Assembly (NCBI RefSeq): GCF_024435355.1
Contig: NZ_JAMJWG010000007.1
Location: 62,001 to 126,000, forward strand
Direction: 5' to 3'
Length of the DNA: 64,000 bases
Origin: Streptomyces odontomachi
GTDB lineage: Bacteria; Actinomycetota; Actinomycetes; Streptomycetales; Streptomycetaceae
Position 1 is the stretch's first letter. Each line of letters starts with the position of its first letter. Below, piece after piece: positions 32,638 through 41,113 of this stretch. Made by a program: the position numbers and the translations under genes. Under the pieces are notes generated by a model. That model saw nothing but the letters and a program-made list of their open reading frames with translations. It was not told the DNA's origin and did not search any database.

Positions 32638-34488
32638 GTGGTATTTTTTCGCATTCTCGGGCCACTTGAACTCTACGACGGAAACGAACAGTTAAAGGTG
32701 TCAGGTCGTAAGAGAAAGGCAGTGCTGGGCGCCTTATTGCTGGCCGACGGAGCACTGGTCTCGATCGACCGGCTGATGGACACCGTATGGGGACAGCGGA
32801 TTCCGGCGACGGCCGTCAAGCAGATCCGTAACGCCATATCCGATCTACGCCGTCTCCACCCCGACCTCAGCGCGAGCCTGATTCTCGCGGGCGACGGGTA
32901 CCGGCTGGCGGTGGACGACCGCCAGGTGGACGCCCGGACGTTCGCCCACCGTGCAGCTCAGGCCCGGCGGCTCCTGGCGGCAGGGCGCACCGCGCAGGCC
33001 CTGGAGGGGTACCGGTCCGCCCTCGCCCTGTGGCGCGGACCCGTCCTGGGCGGTCTGGACGGAGCGGTGCTACGGGCGCAGACCGATGCGCTCACCCAGG
33101 CGCGGCTGGCGGCCATGGAGCAGCGCATCGACCTGGAACTGGCCGCGAAGAACCACCACTCCATTCTCGGGGAACTCTCCGCATGGGTGGCCGACCATCC
33201 ACTCCGCGAACGCCTGGTGGCGCAGTTCATGCTCGCGCTGCACCGTTCGGGAGCGCAGGCCCGGGCTTTCATGGTGTACGACAGGACCCGACGCATCCTC
33301 AAGGACGAACTGGGCGTGAGCCCGGGCGCCGAATTGCAGGAGATCCGCGATCACCTGCTCAGGGGAGGGCTGCCCGAAGGGCACGAGCGGATTCCCACGC
33401 GCGGGCACAACAATCTGCCGCCCGGCGTCGCACATTTCACCGGTAGAACCCGAGAGCAGCGCACCCTGCACGAGACCGCCGGGATGTCGCCGGCCACGGG
33501 CGGCCGGGGCGCACGGCCGGAACCGGTGGTCCTGGCGATCGACGGAATGGCCGGAATCGGCAAGACCACCCTTGCCCTGCACACCGCGCACCGTTTGGCG
33601 CCGTGCTACCCGGACGGCCAACTCTTCGTCGACATGCAGGCCTGCGGCACGGCCGGCCGTCCGCAGGAACCCCATCCGGTCCTGGGAATGCTGCTGTGCG
33701 GCTTGGGCGTGCCGCCCGAGGACATTCCCCTTCGGCTTCCGGCGCGTATCGCCCTCTGGCGCCGGCTGGTCGGCGACCGCCGGGTGCTGATCGTCCTCGA
33801 CGGTGTGCCCGACGCCCACCGGATCCTCTCCCTGCTGCCCACCACACCCGGTTGCCTTACGCTGCTGACCAGCCGCAACCGGCTGACGAGCCCCCTCGTG
33901 ACCCGGCATCTGACGGTGCGGGAGATGTCCCCCTCCGAGGGGCGTGCGCTGTTCTGCAAGATCGTCGGGGACGCCCGCCCGCTCCGGGAGCCGGCGGCCG
34001 TGGAGTACATCGTCGAACGTTGCGGCGGTCTTCCGCTGGCGATCCGGCTCGCCGCGGCCAAGCTCCGCCACCGCCCGTCCTGGTCCCCGTCGTACCTGGC
34101 CTCCCGCCTCGCCGCGGGCAAGCAGTGGATGTCCACGCTGGCCGCGGAGGGCGACAGCCTGGCCGGGGTGTTCCGCCAGTCCTACGAGGGGCTCGACCCG
34201 CTCCAGCAGCACGTCTTCCGGGTGCTGGGGCAGGTGCCGCCCGACCGGATCGAGGCCCGCGCCGTCGCGGCGGTCGCCGGCCTTTCTCAGGCGCACGCCG
34301 ACCGGCTCCTCGGCTCGCTGGTCGACGCCCATCTGCTGAGCGCGTGCGGACCCACCCGCTACGGCATCCACGAGTTGGTGCACGCCTACGCCGCCCAACT
34401 CGCGGACGCGGTACCCCTGGCGCAGCAGGCGGGGCAGGCAGGCCAGGCGGCGCACGTGGAGCGCGCCGTCGAGCGGCTCGCGCGGTGA
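32638..34488 (+). CDS. SARP-NB-ARC activator 2
   Basis: A 616-residue paralogue of SARP 1 with the same domain order: winged helix (FRILGPLELYDGNEQLKVSGRKR, residues about 1-95), BTAD (about 100-250, LRERLVAQFMLALHRSGAQARAF), NB-ARC with Walker A GMAGIGKTT near 303. In-frame TTA codons occur at 32692 and 32734. The GTG start is followed directly by VFFRILG. It lies 150 bases before a small unknown gene and near a 27-bp inverted repeat that precedes the biosynthetic genes. The pair probably controls this cluster. Confidence 0.93.
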   Translation: MVFFRILGPLELYDGNEQLKVSGRKRKAVLGALLLADGALVSIDRLMDTVWGQRIPATAVKQIRNAISDLRRLHPDLSASLILAGDGYRLAVDDRQVDARTFAHRAAQARRLLAAGRTAQALEGYRSALALWRGPVLGGLDGAVLRAQTDALTQARLAAMEQRIDLELAAKNHHSILGELSAWVADHPLRERLVAQFMLALHRSGAQARAFMVYDRTRRILKDELGVSPGAELQEIRDHLLRGGLPEGHERIPTRGHNNLPPGVAHFTGRTREQRTLHETAGMSPATGGRGARPEPVVLAIDGMAGIGKTTLALHTAHRLAPCYPDGQLFVDMQACGTAGRPQEPHPVLGMLLCGLGVPPEDIPLRLPARIALWRRLVGDRRVLIVLDGVPDAHRILSLLPTTPGCLTLLTSRNRLTSPLVTRHLTVREMSPSEGRALFCKIVGDARPLREPAAVEYIVERCGGLPLAIRLAAAKLRHRPSWSPSYLASRLAAGKQWMSTLAAEGDSLAGVFRQSYEGLDPLQQHVFRVLGQVPPDRIEARAVAAVAGLSQAHADRLLGSLVDAHLLSACGPTRYGIHELVHAYAAQLADAVPLAQQAGQAGQAAHVERAVERLAR

Positions 34489-34578
34489 GGACATCGTGAG
34501 GACGGCCTGAGGACGATGAGGGGTGAACCCGTCTGCGGCCCTGGGCAGGGCCACCAGGGTGCGAACGAGAGGAAGCAC

Positions 34579-34893
34579 GTGCGACCACAGCGCCTGAGTG
34601 CAATGGACACCGGCCAGCCAGCGACCCTCCCTCCGGTGCCCGGAGTCGTTGACGGCTTCATCGCCGCGGTGACCGACCCGGACGGCAACGTCTGCCTACA
34701 GATCAGAATCAAGATCCCGGGCGCGGGCCCGGAGGGCGGCCAGCGGATCGAGGTGATTCTCGACCCGGAGCAGAAGGCAGCCCTCGGGAGCGTGCTGCAA
34801 GCCGCGGGCGGGCCGGCCGCCGGTCCCGTCCACCACCTCCCGGTCATCCCGTGCTCGGTCGGCGTGGGCGCCCAGGGCCGCCTGGAGCGCTGA
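34579..34893 (+). CDS. Small hypothetical protein downstream of SARP 2
   Basis: A 104-residue protein, probably starting at a GTG (MRPQRLSAMDTG) with GAGAGGAAG before it. The middle part, FIAAVTDPDGNVCLQIRIKIP..QRIEVILDPEQKAALGS, looks like a small beta-rich domain; the ends are Pro/Gly-rich and disordered. It follows SARP 2 by 90 bases on the same strand and may be co-transcribed. Nothing is recognised. Confidence 0.6.
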   Translation: MRPQRLSAMDTGQPATLPPVPGVVDGFIAAVTDPDGNVCLQIRIKIPGAGPEGGQRIEVILDPEQKAALGSVLQAAGGPAAGPVHHLPVIPCSVGVGAQGRLER

Positions 34894-34987
34894 TGGCGGC
34901 GGTGCCCATCGGGTCGGCGGCACCCGCTCGGTGGGCACCCCGGTGATTCTCCCGATTTGCACCTCTTTCTTGCCCTCTATATGCAAG

Positions 34988-35014
34988 GCATCAAGCTGTC
35001 ATGCAGCTTGATGC
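34988..35014. promoter_or_regulatory. Operator-like inverted repeat, copy 1
   Basis: GCATCAAGCTG - TCATG - CAGCTTGATGC, perfect 11-bp arms and a 5-base loop. The same 16-bp right half (CATGCAGCTTGATGCT) occurs at 42106-42121 in the leader of the beta-lactam operon. It lies 430 bases before the acyl-activating enzyme and is a good candidate for a pathway-specific regulator site or an RNA hairpin. Confidence 0.82.
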
Positions 35015-35044
35015 TGCCGTGCTGCGATTCGCTCCGGCCCTCGT

Positions 35045-35058
35045 TCTGGCAATCTGAT
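35045..35058 (+). promoter_or_regulatory. Shared 14-bp box, copy 1
   Basis: TCTGGCAATCTGAT, found 30 bases after the inverted repeat. The same box lies the same distance after the second inverted repeat at 42151-42164. The CAATCT inside could be part of a -10 element. Confidence 0.7.
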
Positions 35059-35444
35059 GCACGTCAGCGCCCGGCCGAGCGGACCACACGTGATGACGGC
35101 GCTGGTGTCCAGACCCGCCAATCATTCAGGGGGGCCAGTGAGGCACGCAGAACCGTCTGTGGTGTGGTGCGTCGAACGAGCCGCCCAACACGGCGGCACC
35201 ATGTGGGAGGCCGCAACCGGGCCCGGCCCGTCCGGGACGGAGCCTGGGCGGCGCAGGGTTGTCCCGGTCGTCACGGCAAGGTGTGCACCACGCCGGACCT
35301 GAACCCGCCACAGGACCTTTCCCAGAATCTGTGTCGTTGCGTCATGCCCTTCTGCCATGCCCTGCCCAGGGATGTCGGATGCCGCTGTGACGTGCACAGC
35401 CGGACCTCGAGTTCGCTCCACGACATGCCAAGGAACGGTAACCA

Positions 35445-37037
35445 GTGTCGATATACGACCTGCATGACAAGCTGGCGGCTCATCCGGAACGGGTGATGCG
35501 CTTCTTATCCCTTGACGGAACCCTGGTCACCAAGAGCTTCGCCGATGTGCACGAGGACGTGGACCGGCTGGTTGCGGAACTCACGGCCTGCGGCATCGGT
35601 GCCGGAGACACCGTGGGCATCCTGGGGCCGAACTCCTATGAATGGGTGATCGCCGACCTCGCCCTGCTCACCCTGAGAAGCGTCTCCGCCGCGCTGCCCG
35701 CCGAGCAGAACGCGCAGCCGATGGATCCGGAGCAGCTCTGCGCGCAGTACGACCTGTCGGCCCTGCTGCTCACCAGGGCGCTGCCGGGCGGCACGGCACT
35801 GCCGCCCGCCGTCGCACTGCTCGGCGGAGGACCGGTGGTCCTGGACAAGCGCACGCGCAGCGGCGACAAGCACCCGCCGCTGCCCGACCACGTGTTCACC
35901 ATCGCGTTCTCCTCCGGGACATCGGGCACCAAGAAGGGGCTCATGCTGACCAGGGAGGGGGTCGAGAACACCATTCTCACCTCCATCCGGGCCTGGGAGG
36001 TCGGCGAGGACGACAACATCCTCATCGTGATGCCGTTCTCCAATTTCCAGCAGCGGTATCTGATGTACACGGCGATCTGGACCGGATGTGACGCCACGGT
36101 GGTGGCGCCGGAGCGCATGTTCCAGAAGCTCGGAGAATTCCAACCGACCATCGTCCTCGGCCCGCCGTCGTTCTTCGAGATCATGTACAACCGGGTGCAG
36201 GCCGCGAGCCGGCGCGAGAAGCTGCCCTACTACCTGGCGACGCTGCTGCACGCGGTGGCGCCGGCCCGGCTCACCCGCGGTGTGCGGGCCCGGCTGGGCC
36301 GGAAGTGGACCCGTATGTACGGCGCCCGCACGCGCCTGATGTTCACCGGGTCGGCACCGGTGCCCTCCCGGACGGTGCAACTCTTCCAGCGGCTGGCCGC
36401 CCCCCTGTTCGAGGTGTACGGCAGTACGGAGGTCGGCTGGATCGCCTTCAACCTGCCCCGGGCGCACCGCGCCGGCAGGGCGGGCCGGGCGGTCGACGGG
36501 GTCGACGTCACCATCGCCCCGGATGGCGAGGTGCTCGTGCGGACGACCACGCCGCAGGCCGCCGGCTATGTCTTCGCGGGCATGGAGACCCAGCAGTCCG
36601 TCTTCCTCGGTGACCACCGGCTCGCCACCGGTGACCTGGGGCGCCTGGACTCCGCCGGGTTCCTCCAGATCCAGGGCCGCAAGAAGAACGTGATCATCAC
36701 GCGCAGCGGGGTGAAGATCAACCCGGAGGAGCTCGAGGAGGACGTCGAGAAGAACTGCCGGGTGACGAAGGCGGTGGTCGTCTCCCCGGGGCAGGACGGG
36801 CTGCTCACCTGCATCGTCTGGGTCGACGACGAGCAGGCCGCGGACGGGTCGGCGGAGATCGAGGCGTACGTCGAGAGCGCCAACCAGAAACGGGCCGCGT
36901 CCCATCGGATCTCGCGCGTTCTGGTCAGACCGGCACCGGAACTGACGGTGGACACCGGCCTGCTCACCAGAAACCTCAAGATCGACCGGGCAGCGGTCAT
37001 TCGGAGAGTATTCGCCGACAGCAATCGGGTGGGATGA
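35445..37037 (+). CDS. Acyl-activating (AMP-forming) enzyme
   Basis: A 530-residue ANL-superfamily enzyme. It carries FTIAFSSGTSGTKKGLMLTREG (P-loop A3), FEVYGSTEVGWIAFNLP (A5), ATGDLGRLDSAGFLQIQGRKKNVIITRSGVKINPEELE (A7-A8) and LLTRNLKIDRAAV with the A10 Lys, so it is complete. The closest family is long-chain acyl-CoA/acyl-ACP synthetase; the carrier-protein gene directly downstream (stop and ATG adjacent) suggests that it loads an acid onto that carrier. GTG start, AAGGAA site. A TTA codon lies at 35505. Substrate not predictable. Confidence 0.88.
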   Translation: MSIYDLHDKLAAHPERVMRFLSLDGTLVTKSFADVHEDVDRLVAELTACGIGAGDTVGILGPNSYEWVIADLALLTLRSVSAALPAEQNAQPMDPEQLCAQYDLSALLLTRALPGGTALPPAVALLGGGPVVLDKRTRSGDKHPPLPDHVFTIAFSSGTSGTKKGLMLTREGVENTILTSIRAWEVGEDDNILIVMPFSNFQQRYLMYTAIWTGCDATVVAPERMFQKLGEFQPTIVLGPPSFFEIMYNRVQAASRREKLPYYLATLLHAVAPARLTRGVRARLGRKWTRMYGARTRLMFTGSAPVPSRTVQLFQRLAAPLFEVYGSTEVGWIAFNLPRAHRAGRAGRAVDGVDVTIAPDGEVLVRTTTPQAAGYVFAGMETQQSVFLGDHRLATGDLGRLDSAGFLQIQGRKKNVIITRSGVKINPEELEEDVEKNCRVTKAVVVSPGQDGLLTCIVWVDDEQAADGSAEIEAYVESANQKRAASHRISRVLVRPAPELTVDTGLLTRNLKIDRAAVIRRVFADSNRVG

Positions 37038-37289
37038 ATGAACAAGGGGCCCGTGACCGATGACGACATATGCCAGATCATCGGGAGCGTCATTCCGAAG
37101 AAGGCCGCAAAGGCGGGCATCACACCGGCGATGAGCCTGCGGGCAGACCTGGGCATCGACTCGCTCGCTCTGATGAGCATCGTCTTCGTGCTCGAAGAAA
37201 AGATCGGAATCGACGCATTCGGCAAGGTGGATCAGTTCGTCGGTGCCGAGCGCGTATCCGACATCATCAAGATCGTGCGAGAGAGCTGA
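37038..37289 (+). CDS. Acyl carrier protein 1
   Basis: An 83-residue free-standing carrier protein. The phosphopantetheine site is DLGIDSLALM with Ser42, a clean fit to the GxDSL motif. Its ATG touches the stop of the acyl-activating enzyme gene. Together with the halogenase downstream, which belongs to a family acting on carrier-bound substrates, it most likely presents the acyl group for oxidative tailoring. Confidence 0.92.
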   Translation: MNKGPVTDDDICQIIGSVIPKKAAKAGITPAMSLRADLGIDSLALMSIVFVLEEKIGIDAFGKVDQFVGAERVSDIIKIVRES

Positions 37290-37301
37290 GAGGCCCGGTT
37301 C

Positions 37302-38231
37302 ATGAGCGACCGTACGGAGATCATCGACTTCCATTGCCACATCGCATCGGAGATGTGTTTTCCGCGGTCCTTCCAGAGCGGTGTCGTGGACAACATGACG
37401 GTGGCCCTCCAGAGCAAGGGCCTGCCGGTGACCAAGGACAAGGTCGCACGGATGCACGCCGGCACCCTCCAGGACCCGCTCTGCGACGAGCTGGTCACGC
37501 AGATGGACGAGGCCGGCATCAAGAAGTCCGTGCTGCTCATCCCGGACTTCACCTACGCGCTACGGGACAGCACGCACAGCATCGCCGAGGTCATCGACCA
37601 CCACAGAACGGTCGTCGACCGCCATCCGGGCCGGTTTTTGGTGTTCGTCGGAGTCGACCCGCGCTGGGGCGCCGAAGGCCTCGAACTCTTCGAGAAGTCG
37701 ATCGTGGAGTACAAGTTCGACGGAATGAAGCTCTATCCGCCGTGCGGCTACAAGCTCTCCGCCGACGAGCTCTACCCGTTCTACGAGATCTGCGCGCAGT
37801 ACGGCATTCCGGTGCTCTCGCACATCGGGGCCACCTCGCCGGTGCTGGACTTCGAGATCGCACAGCCGATCTTCGTGGACAGGGCGGCCAAGGACTTTCC
37901 CGGAGTCGACTTCGTCCTGGCGCACGGCAGCGTGCACTATCCGGACGAGTGCGCCATGTTGTGCAACAACCGGCCCAACATCTACATGGACGTCAGCGGG
38001 TACGAGGCGGCCGGCAGCGCCGCGCTCAACCGGCTGTTCCGGCGTGGCATCACGCACAAGGTCCTCTTCGGCACCGACTGGCCGGTGTTCCGGCTCCAGG
38101 GCCGGCAGATCGACCTCATCGAGAAGTTGACGAAAGAGGACGCGTTCCCCGAGTCGATGTCCGACGCCGACCGGGAGCTGTTCTTCCACAAGAACGCCGC
38201 TCGCCTGCTGGGCAAGAAGAAGCTCACGTGA
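37302..38231 (+). CDS. Amidohydrolase-superfamily metal-dependent hydrolase or decarboxylase
   Basis: A 309-residue TIM barrel of the ACMSD-like amidohydrolase_2 type. Metal ligands are visible: IIDFHCHIAS (HxH on strand 1), PVLSHIGAT (strand 5 His), DFVLAHGSVH (strand 6), and VLFGTDWPVFRL (strand 8 Asp). Members decarboxylate or hydrolyse ring or side-chain carboxylates through a zinc ion. The gene lies between the carrier and halogenase genes in one transcript, so the substrate is probably a precursor of the carrier-bound acid. Confidence 0.85.
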   Translation: MSDRTEIIDFHCHIASEMCFPRSFQSGVVDNMTVALQSKGLPVTKDKVARMHAGTLQDPLCDELVTQMDEAGIKKSVLLIPDFTYALRDSTHSIAEVIDHHRTVVDRHPGRFLVFVGVDPRWGAEGLELFEKSIVEYKFDGMKLYPPCGYKLSADELYPFYEICAQYGIPVLSHIGATSPVLDFEIAQPIFVDRAAKDFPGVDFVLAHGSVHYPDECAMLCNNRPNIYMDVSGYEAAGSAALNRLFRRGITHKVLFGTDWPVFRLQGRQIDLIEKLTKEDAFPESMSDADRELFFHKNAARLLGKKKLT

Positions 38232-38268
38232 GCACCACGACCTGCCGACCGCAAAAGGGGTAAGAAGA

Positions 38269-39171
38269 GTGACGCAGACCACGTCTCTGGGACTGACCAG
38301 CGAGCAGGTGGAATTCTTCCGGGAAAACGGGTACGTGGGACCCTTCGACCTGTATCCCGCGGAACAGGCGCCGCTGTTGTGGAACCAGGCCATGATCGAG
38401 ATGGTGACATCCCGGAACAAGCCGCACAATTCCACGGTCATCAACTACGACCGGCACCTGGACTGCAACACGCTGTCCCAGCACATCAGCCGCCCGGAGA
38501 TCGTGCACAAACTCCGCAGCCTGATCGGCGACGACATCCTCTGCTGGAAGTCGAACATATTCCAGAAGCAGCCGGGTGACGCCGGAACCGGCTGGCACCA
38601 GGTCGAGGCGTTCGTGGTGGGCGAGACCACCACGGCCGTGACCCCGTCGCTGAAGTACACCGAGGAGACGTCCTACCTCACCCAGGAGCTCACCGTCTGG
38701 ACCGCGTTCTCACCGGCCAGCGTGGAGAACGGCTGCCTGCGTTTCCTCCCCGGCAGCCACAAGAAGTGGTACTACGACGAGTCCAAGCCGCTCACCCGCA
38801 ACGTGCAGAGCAAGTCCCACGACTTCTTCGGATACGACTACTCGGAGAACAAGCTCGACAAGGACTGGGATCCGAACCAGGAAGCCATCGTCGACATGGC
38901 CATGCAGCCCGGCCAGTTCGTCATCTTCCTCGCCAAGACCATCCACGGCTCGCGGCCGAACATCAGCGACGTGACCCGGCTGGGTTACGCGTCACGCTAT
39001 GTGGCGCCCTCCGTGAAGGTCTACGAGGACGTCGACTCGCTCAGCGAGTTCGGCGACACCATCAGCCTCGACTACCACGGCTGCGTCCTGGTCTCCGGGG
39101 AGGACAGGTTCGGGCACAACCGGCTCCACCAGCAGAACCTGAACGGTTTCCCCTTCCGCAAGGCCGACTGA
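38269..39171 (+). CDS. SyrB2-like non-heme Fe(II)/alpha-ketoglutarate halogenase, HxV site
   Basis: A 300-residue protein that I recognise as close to SyrB2 along its whole length: EFFRENGYVGPFDLYP, INYDRHLD, QHISRPEI, QKQPGDAGTGWHQVEAF, TVWTAFSPASVENGCLRFLPGS, FFGYDYSENKLDKDWDPN, and QFVIFLAKTIHGS. The iron site has H110-Q-V112 and H226, with R243 (SRY) as likely ketoglutarate ligand. SyrB2-type halogenases replace the usual Asp/Glu by Ala (or Gly); here it is Val, with a Glu next to it. These enzymes chlorinate carrier-bound aliphatic amino acids or acids. Two carriers flank it. GTG start, AAAAGGGG site. Confidence 0.88.
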   Translation: MTQTTSLGLTSEQVEFFRENGYVGPFDLYPAEQAPLLWNQAMIEMVTSRNKPHNSTVINYDRHLDCNTLSQHISRPEIVHKLRSLIGDDILCWKSNIFQKQPGDAGTGWHQVEAFVVGETTTAVTPSLKYTEETSYLTQELTVWTAFSPASVENGCLRFLPGSHKKWYYDESKPLTRNVQSKSHDFFGYDYSENKLDKDWDPNQEAIVDMAMQPGQFVIFLAKTIHGSRPNISDVTRLGYASRYVAPSVKVYEDVDSLSEFGDTISLDYHGCVLVSGEDRFGHNRLHQQNLNGFPFRKAD

Positions 39172-39488
39172 TGAGTGCCGTATCACCATCCGACCAGGAG
39201 ACCACCGTGTCCGACGACGAGTACCTGAAGACGTTCGTGGACTTCCTCGGCACCCAGCCGGGCCTTCCCGACCTGACGTACGAGGACGTGGCCCGCGCGA
39301 AGACCAGGGACGAGCTGGGCATCAGCTCGCTCGCGATCATCCTGGTCCTGGTCAACTACCTCAAGGAGCGCACCGGCGACACGGTCACCCTCCAGCCGGA
39401 GTGGGTGTCCAGGCTCCACGACGTCGACGGGATCGTCTCGGTGATCCGGCTGATCGAGGAGGCCCGTCCGACCGAGGCGTCGGCGTGA
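39171..39488 (+). CDS. Acyl carrier protein 2
   Basis: A 105-residue carrier-like protein. The attachment motif reads DELGISSLAIIL with Ser53; the usual Asp before it is Ser (SSL for DSL). Helices 2-4 follow normally. The ATG at 39171 overlaps the halogenase stop by one base; a GTG at 39208 is an alternative start that would give about 93 residues. A second carrier in the same operon could serve as acceptor of the KAS III-like step. Confidence 0.82.
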   Translation: MSAVSPSDQETTVSDDEYLKTFVDFLGTQPGLPDLTYEDVARAKTRDELGISSLAIILVLVNYLKERTGDTVTLQPEWVSRLHDVDGIVSVIRLIEEARPTEASA

Positions 39489-39531
39489 CCCACGCCGTAG
39501 GACACGGGAGAGCCATGAGAGCAGGAGAGCC

Positions 39532-40476
39532 ATGAGGGCCTCGCAGGATCAGGACGGTCACCACGGCCGGGTCGGCATCGGCGCGTTCGCCCGGGTCCTG
39601 GGCGACGTGGTGGGCAAGCCGGAGGACGTGCCGGACTTCGACGCGTTGTGGCAGGCGGCGTCACCGGGCGCGGAGTTCGCCACGATGGGCTGCGGCACCT
39701 TCCGGAAGATGTCCGGACCGGTGGACGGATACGTCGTCGAGTCGATTCGGCGGACCCTGAAGGAACAGGAGGTGGCCGCGGCCGAGGTGGACCGTGTCAT
39801 CTTCGCCACCAGTGACGCCCTGCTGGGCGATCTCGGCCCGGACTTCGCCGCGCGGGTGCTGCGCACCATGGGCATGTCGTCGTCCGTGCCGCTCGTCCTG
39901 TCCTACCAGCAGTGTTGCAGTTCGCTTGCGGCGCTGAGCCACGGCTGGGAGCTGTTACGCGACGAGCGGGTGGCCCATGTCGTCCTGGTGTTCCTGGACT
40001 ACACCCGCGACGACCGCGAGCGGATCCGGCCCTTCGCACTGTTCTCGGACGCCGTCACCAGCTGCCTGATCAGCCGGGCACGCGCCGGCACCGTACGGCT
40101 GCTGGCCTCCGCGGTGCACACCGACGAGGCCGGGCTCAGGGGCGAGGACTCCTTCGCCTCACGGCAGCAGGCGGCGCGCGCCGTCCTCTCCGAGGTCTTC
40201 GAGGACAGCGGTAGGGCACTTCAGGACGTGGCGAAGGTCTTTCCGACCAACCTCTACTGGCCGGTGACGGTCTTCAACGCGGCAGCCGCCGGAATCACCC
40301 GGGAGAAGCTGCACTTCGCCGATACGCTGCGGTCCTACGGGCACTGCGGAAACTCCGACTGGCTGATCAACCTGGCCGACCACCAGGACCGGGTCGGCAT
40401 CCGGCCGGCGACGACGTACCTGGCACAGGCTTCGGCCCCGGGGTTCTTCGCCGGCGCACTGCTCGAAGGAGTGTGA
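39532..40476 (+). CDS. KAS III-like (thiolase-fold) enzyme with an altered triad
   Basis: A 314-residue thiolase-fold protein of the beta-ketoacyl-ACP synthase III group. The nucleophile position is SYQQCCSS (Cys128/Cys129), and the final Asn is in YGHCGNSDWLINLAD. The middle His of the Cys-His-Asn triad, normally in a PHQAN segment, is replaced in VFPTNLYWPV. Enzymes with such changes often transfer acyl groups rather than condense. A TTA codon is at 39955. It follows the carrier gene by 43 bases in the same operon and could move the acyl group between carriers. Confidence 0.8.
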   Translation: MRASQDQDGHHGRVGIGAFARVLGDVVGKPEDVPDFDALWQAASPGAEFATMGCGTFRKMSGPVDGYVVESIRRTLKEQEVAAAEVDRVIFATSDALLGDLGPDFAARVLRTMGMSSSVPLVLSYQQCCSSLAALSHGWELLRDERVAHVVLVFLDYTRDDRERIRPFALFSDAVTSCLISRARAGTVRLLASAVHTDEAGLRGEDSFASRQQAARAVLSEVFEDSGRALQDVAKVFPTNLYWPVTVFNAAAAGITREKLHFADTLRSYGHCGNSDWLINLADHQDRVGIRPATTYLAQASAPGFFAGALLEGV

Positions 40477-40564
40477 GGGCGCCCCGGCCCACCGCGGCCG
40501 GGTCGCCCGGGCATCCCTGGCACCGAACATCCCTGCACCGACTCATTCGAAAAGGCACGCGTAC

Positions 40565-41020
40565 ATGAAGATCGCCGTCGATGACCTCTCCGGCCCGGAC
40601 ATTGCCGAATTCCTGGCGGAACACGTCCGGGACATGCGGGCCATCACGCCCCTGGAGAGCAAGCACGCCCTCGATCTCGACGGGCTGCGCCGGCCGGAAG
40701 TCACCTTCTGGTCCGTGTGGGACGCGGACGTGCTGGTGGGCTGTGGTGCGCTCAAACGCCTCGACGACCAGCACGCGGAGATCAAGTCGATGCGCACCAG
40801 GCCGGTCCGCCAGCGCAGCGGTGTGGCGTCTCACCTGCTGACCCACATGATCGCCGAGGCCCAGCGCATGGAACTGCGCCAGCTGAGTCTGGAGACCGGC
40901 GCCACCGAGCACTTCGCCCCCGCTCGGGCCCTGTACACCAAGTTCGGCTTCGCCTACTGCCCGCCGTTCGCCGACTACAAGGAAGACCCCAACAGCGTCT
41001 TCATGACGCGCACCCTGTAG
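40565..41020 (+). CDS. GNAT-family N-acetyltransferase
   Basis: A 151-residue GNAT with KSMRTRPVRQRSGVASHLLTHMIAEA, the R/QxxGxG/A acetyl-CoA loop, and the C-terminal ALYTKFGFAYCPPFADYKEDPNSVFMTRTL. It belongs to the YsnE-like small acetyltransferases. Tabtoxin producers are protected by the GNAT Ttr, which acetylates the toxin, and this gene sits directly before a tabtoxin-like set, so self-protection is a plausible role; it is however not an obvious Ttr orthologue. It may instead modify an intermediate. Confidence 0.82.
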   Translation: MKIAVDDLSGPDIAEFLAEHVRDMRAITPLESKHALDLDGLRRPEVTFWSVWDADVLVGCGALKRLDDQHAEIKSMRTRPVRQRSGVASHLLTHMIAEAQRMELRQLSLETGATEHFAPARALYTKFGFAYCPPFADYKEDPNSVFMTRTL

Positions 41021-41113
41021 CCCACCCGTCTCCCCCCACCACCCTCAAGGGAGCGCTCCGCGCACTTCCCCAGCCTGGTGCCATCGCCCCGCGCGATTCG
41101 AAAGGGCCGAGCC

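Larger units (their letters stand above)
34894..35444. other. 550-base leader of the carrier-protein operon
   Basis: No gene is visible. It contains a 27-bp inverted repeat at 34988-35014 and a 14-bp box at 35045-35058, both shared with the leader of the beta-lactam synthetase-like gene. The remaining sequence holds no recognised feature; the transcript leader is therefore about 380 bases long. Confidence 0.65.

Noticed and set aside
34981..35060. Classical SARP heptamer direct repeats before the carrier operon
   Set aside because: No convincing 11-bp or 22-bp spaced heptamers were found; the clear signal is the inverted repeat.
38269..39171. The SyrB2-like protein as an ordinary phytanoyl-CoA-type hydroxylase
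   Set aside because: Ordinary members have HxD; here the iron site lacks the carboxylate at that place and the whole length follows SyrB2.
40565..41020. GNAT as a direct orthologue of the tabtoxin resistance protein Ttr
   Set aside because: Only the general GNAT loop agrees; the N-terminus and C-terminus follow the YsnE-like family.
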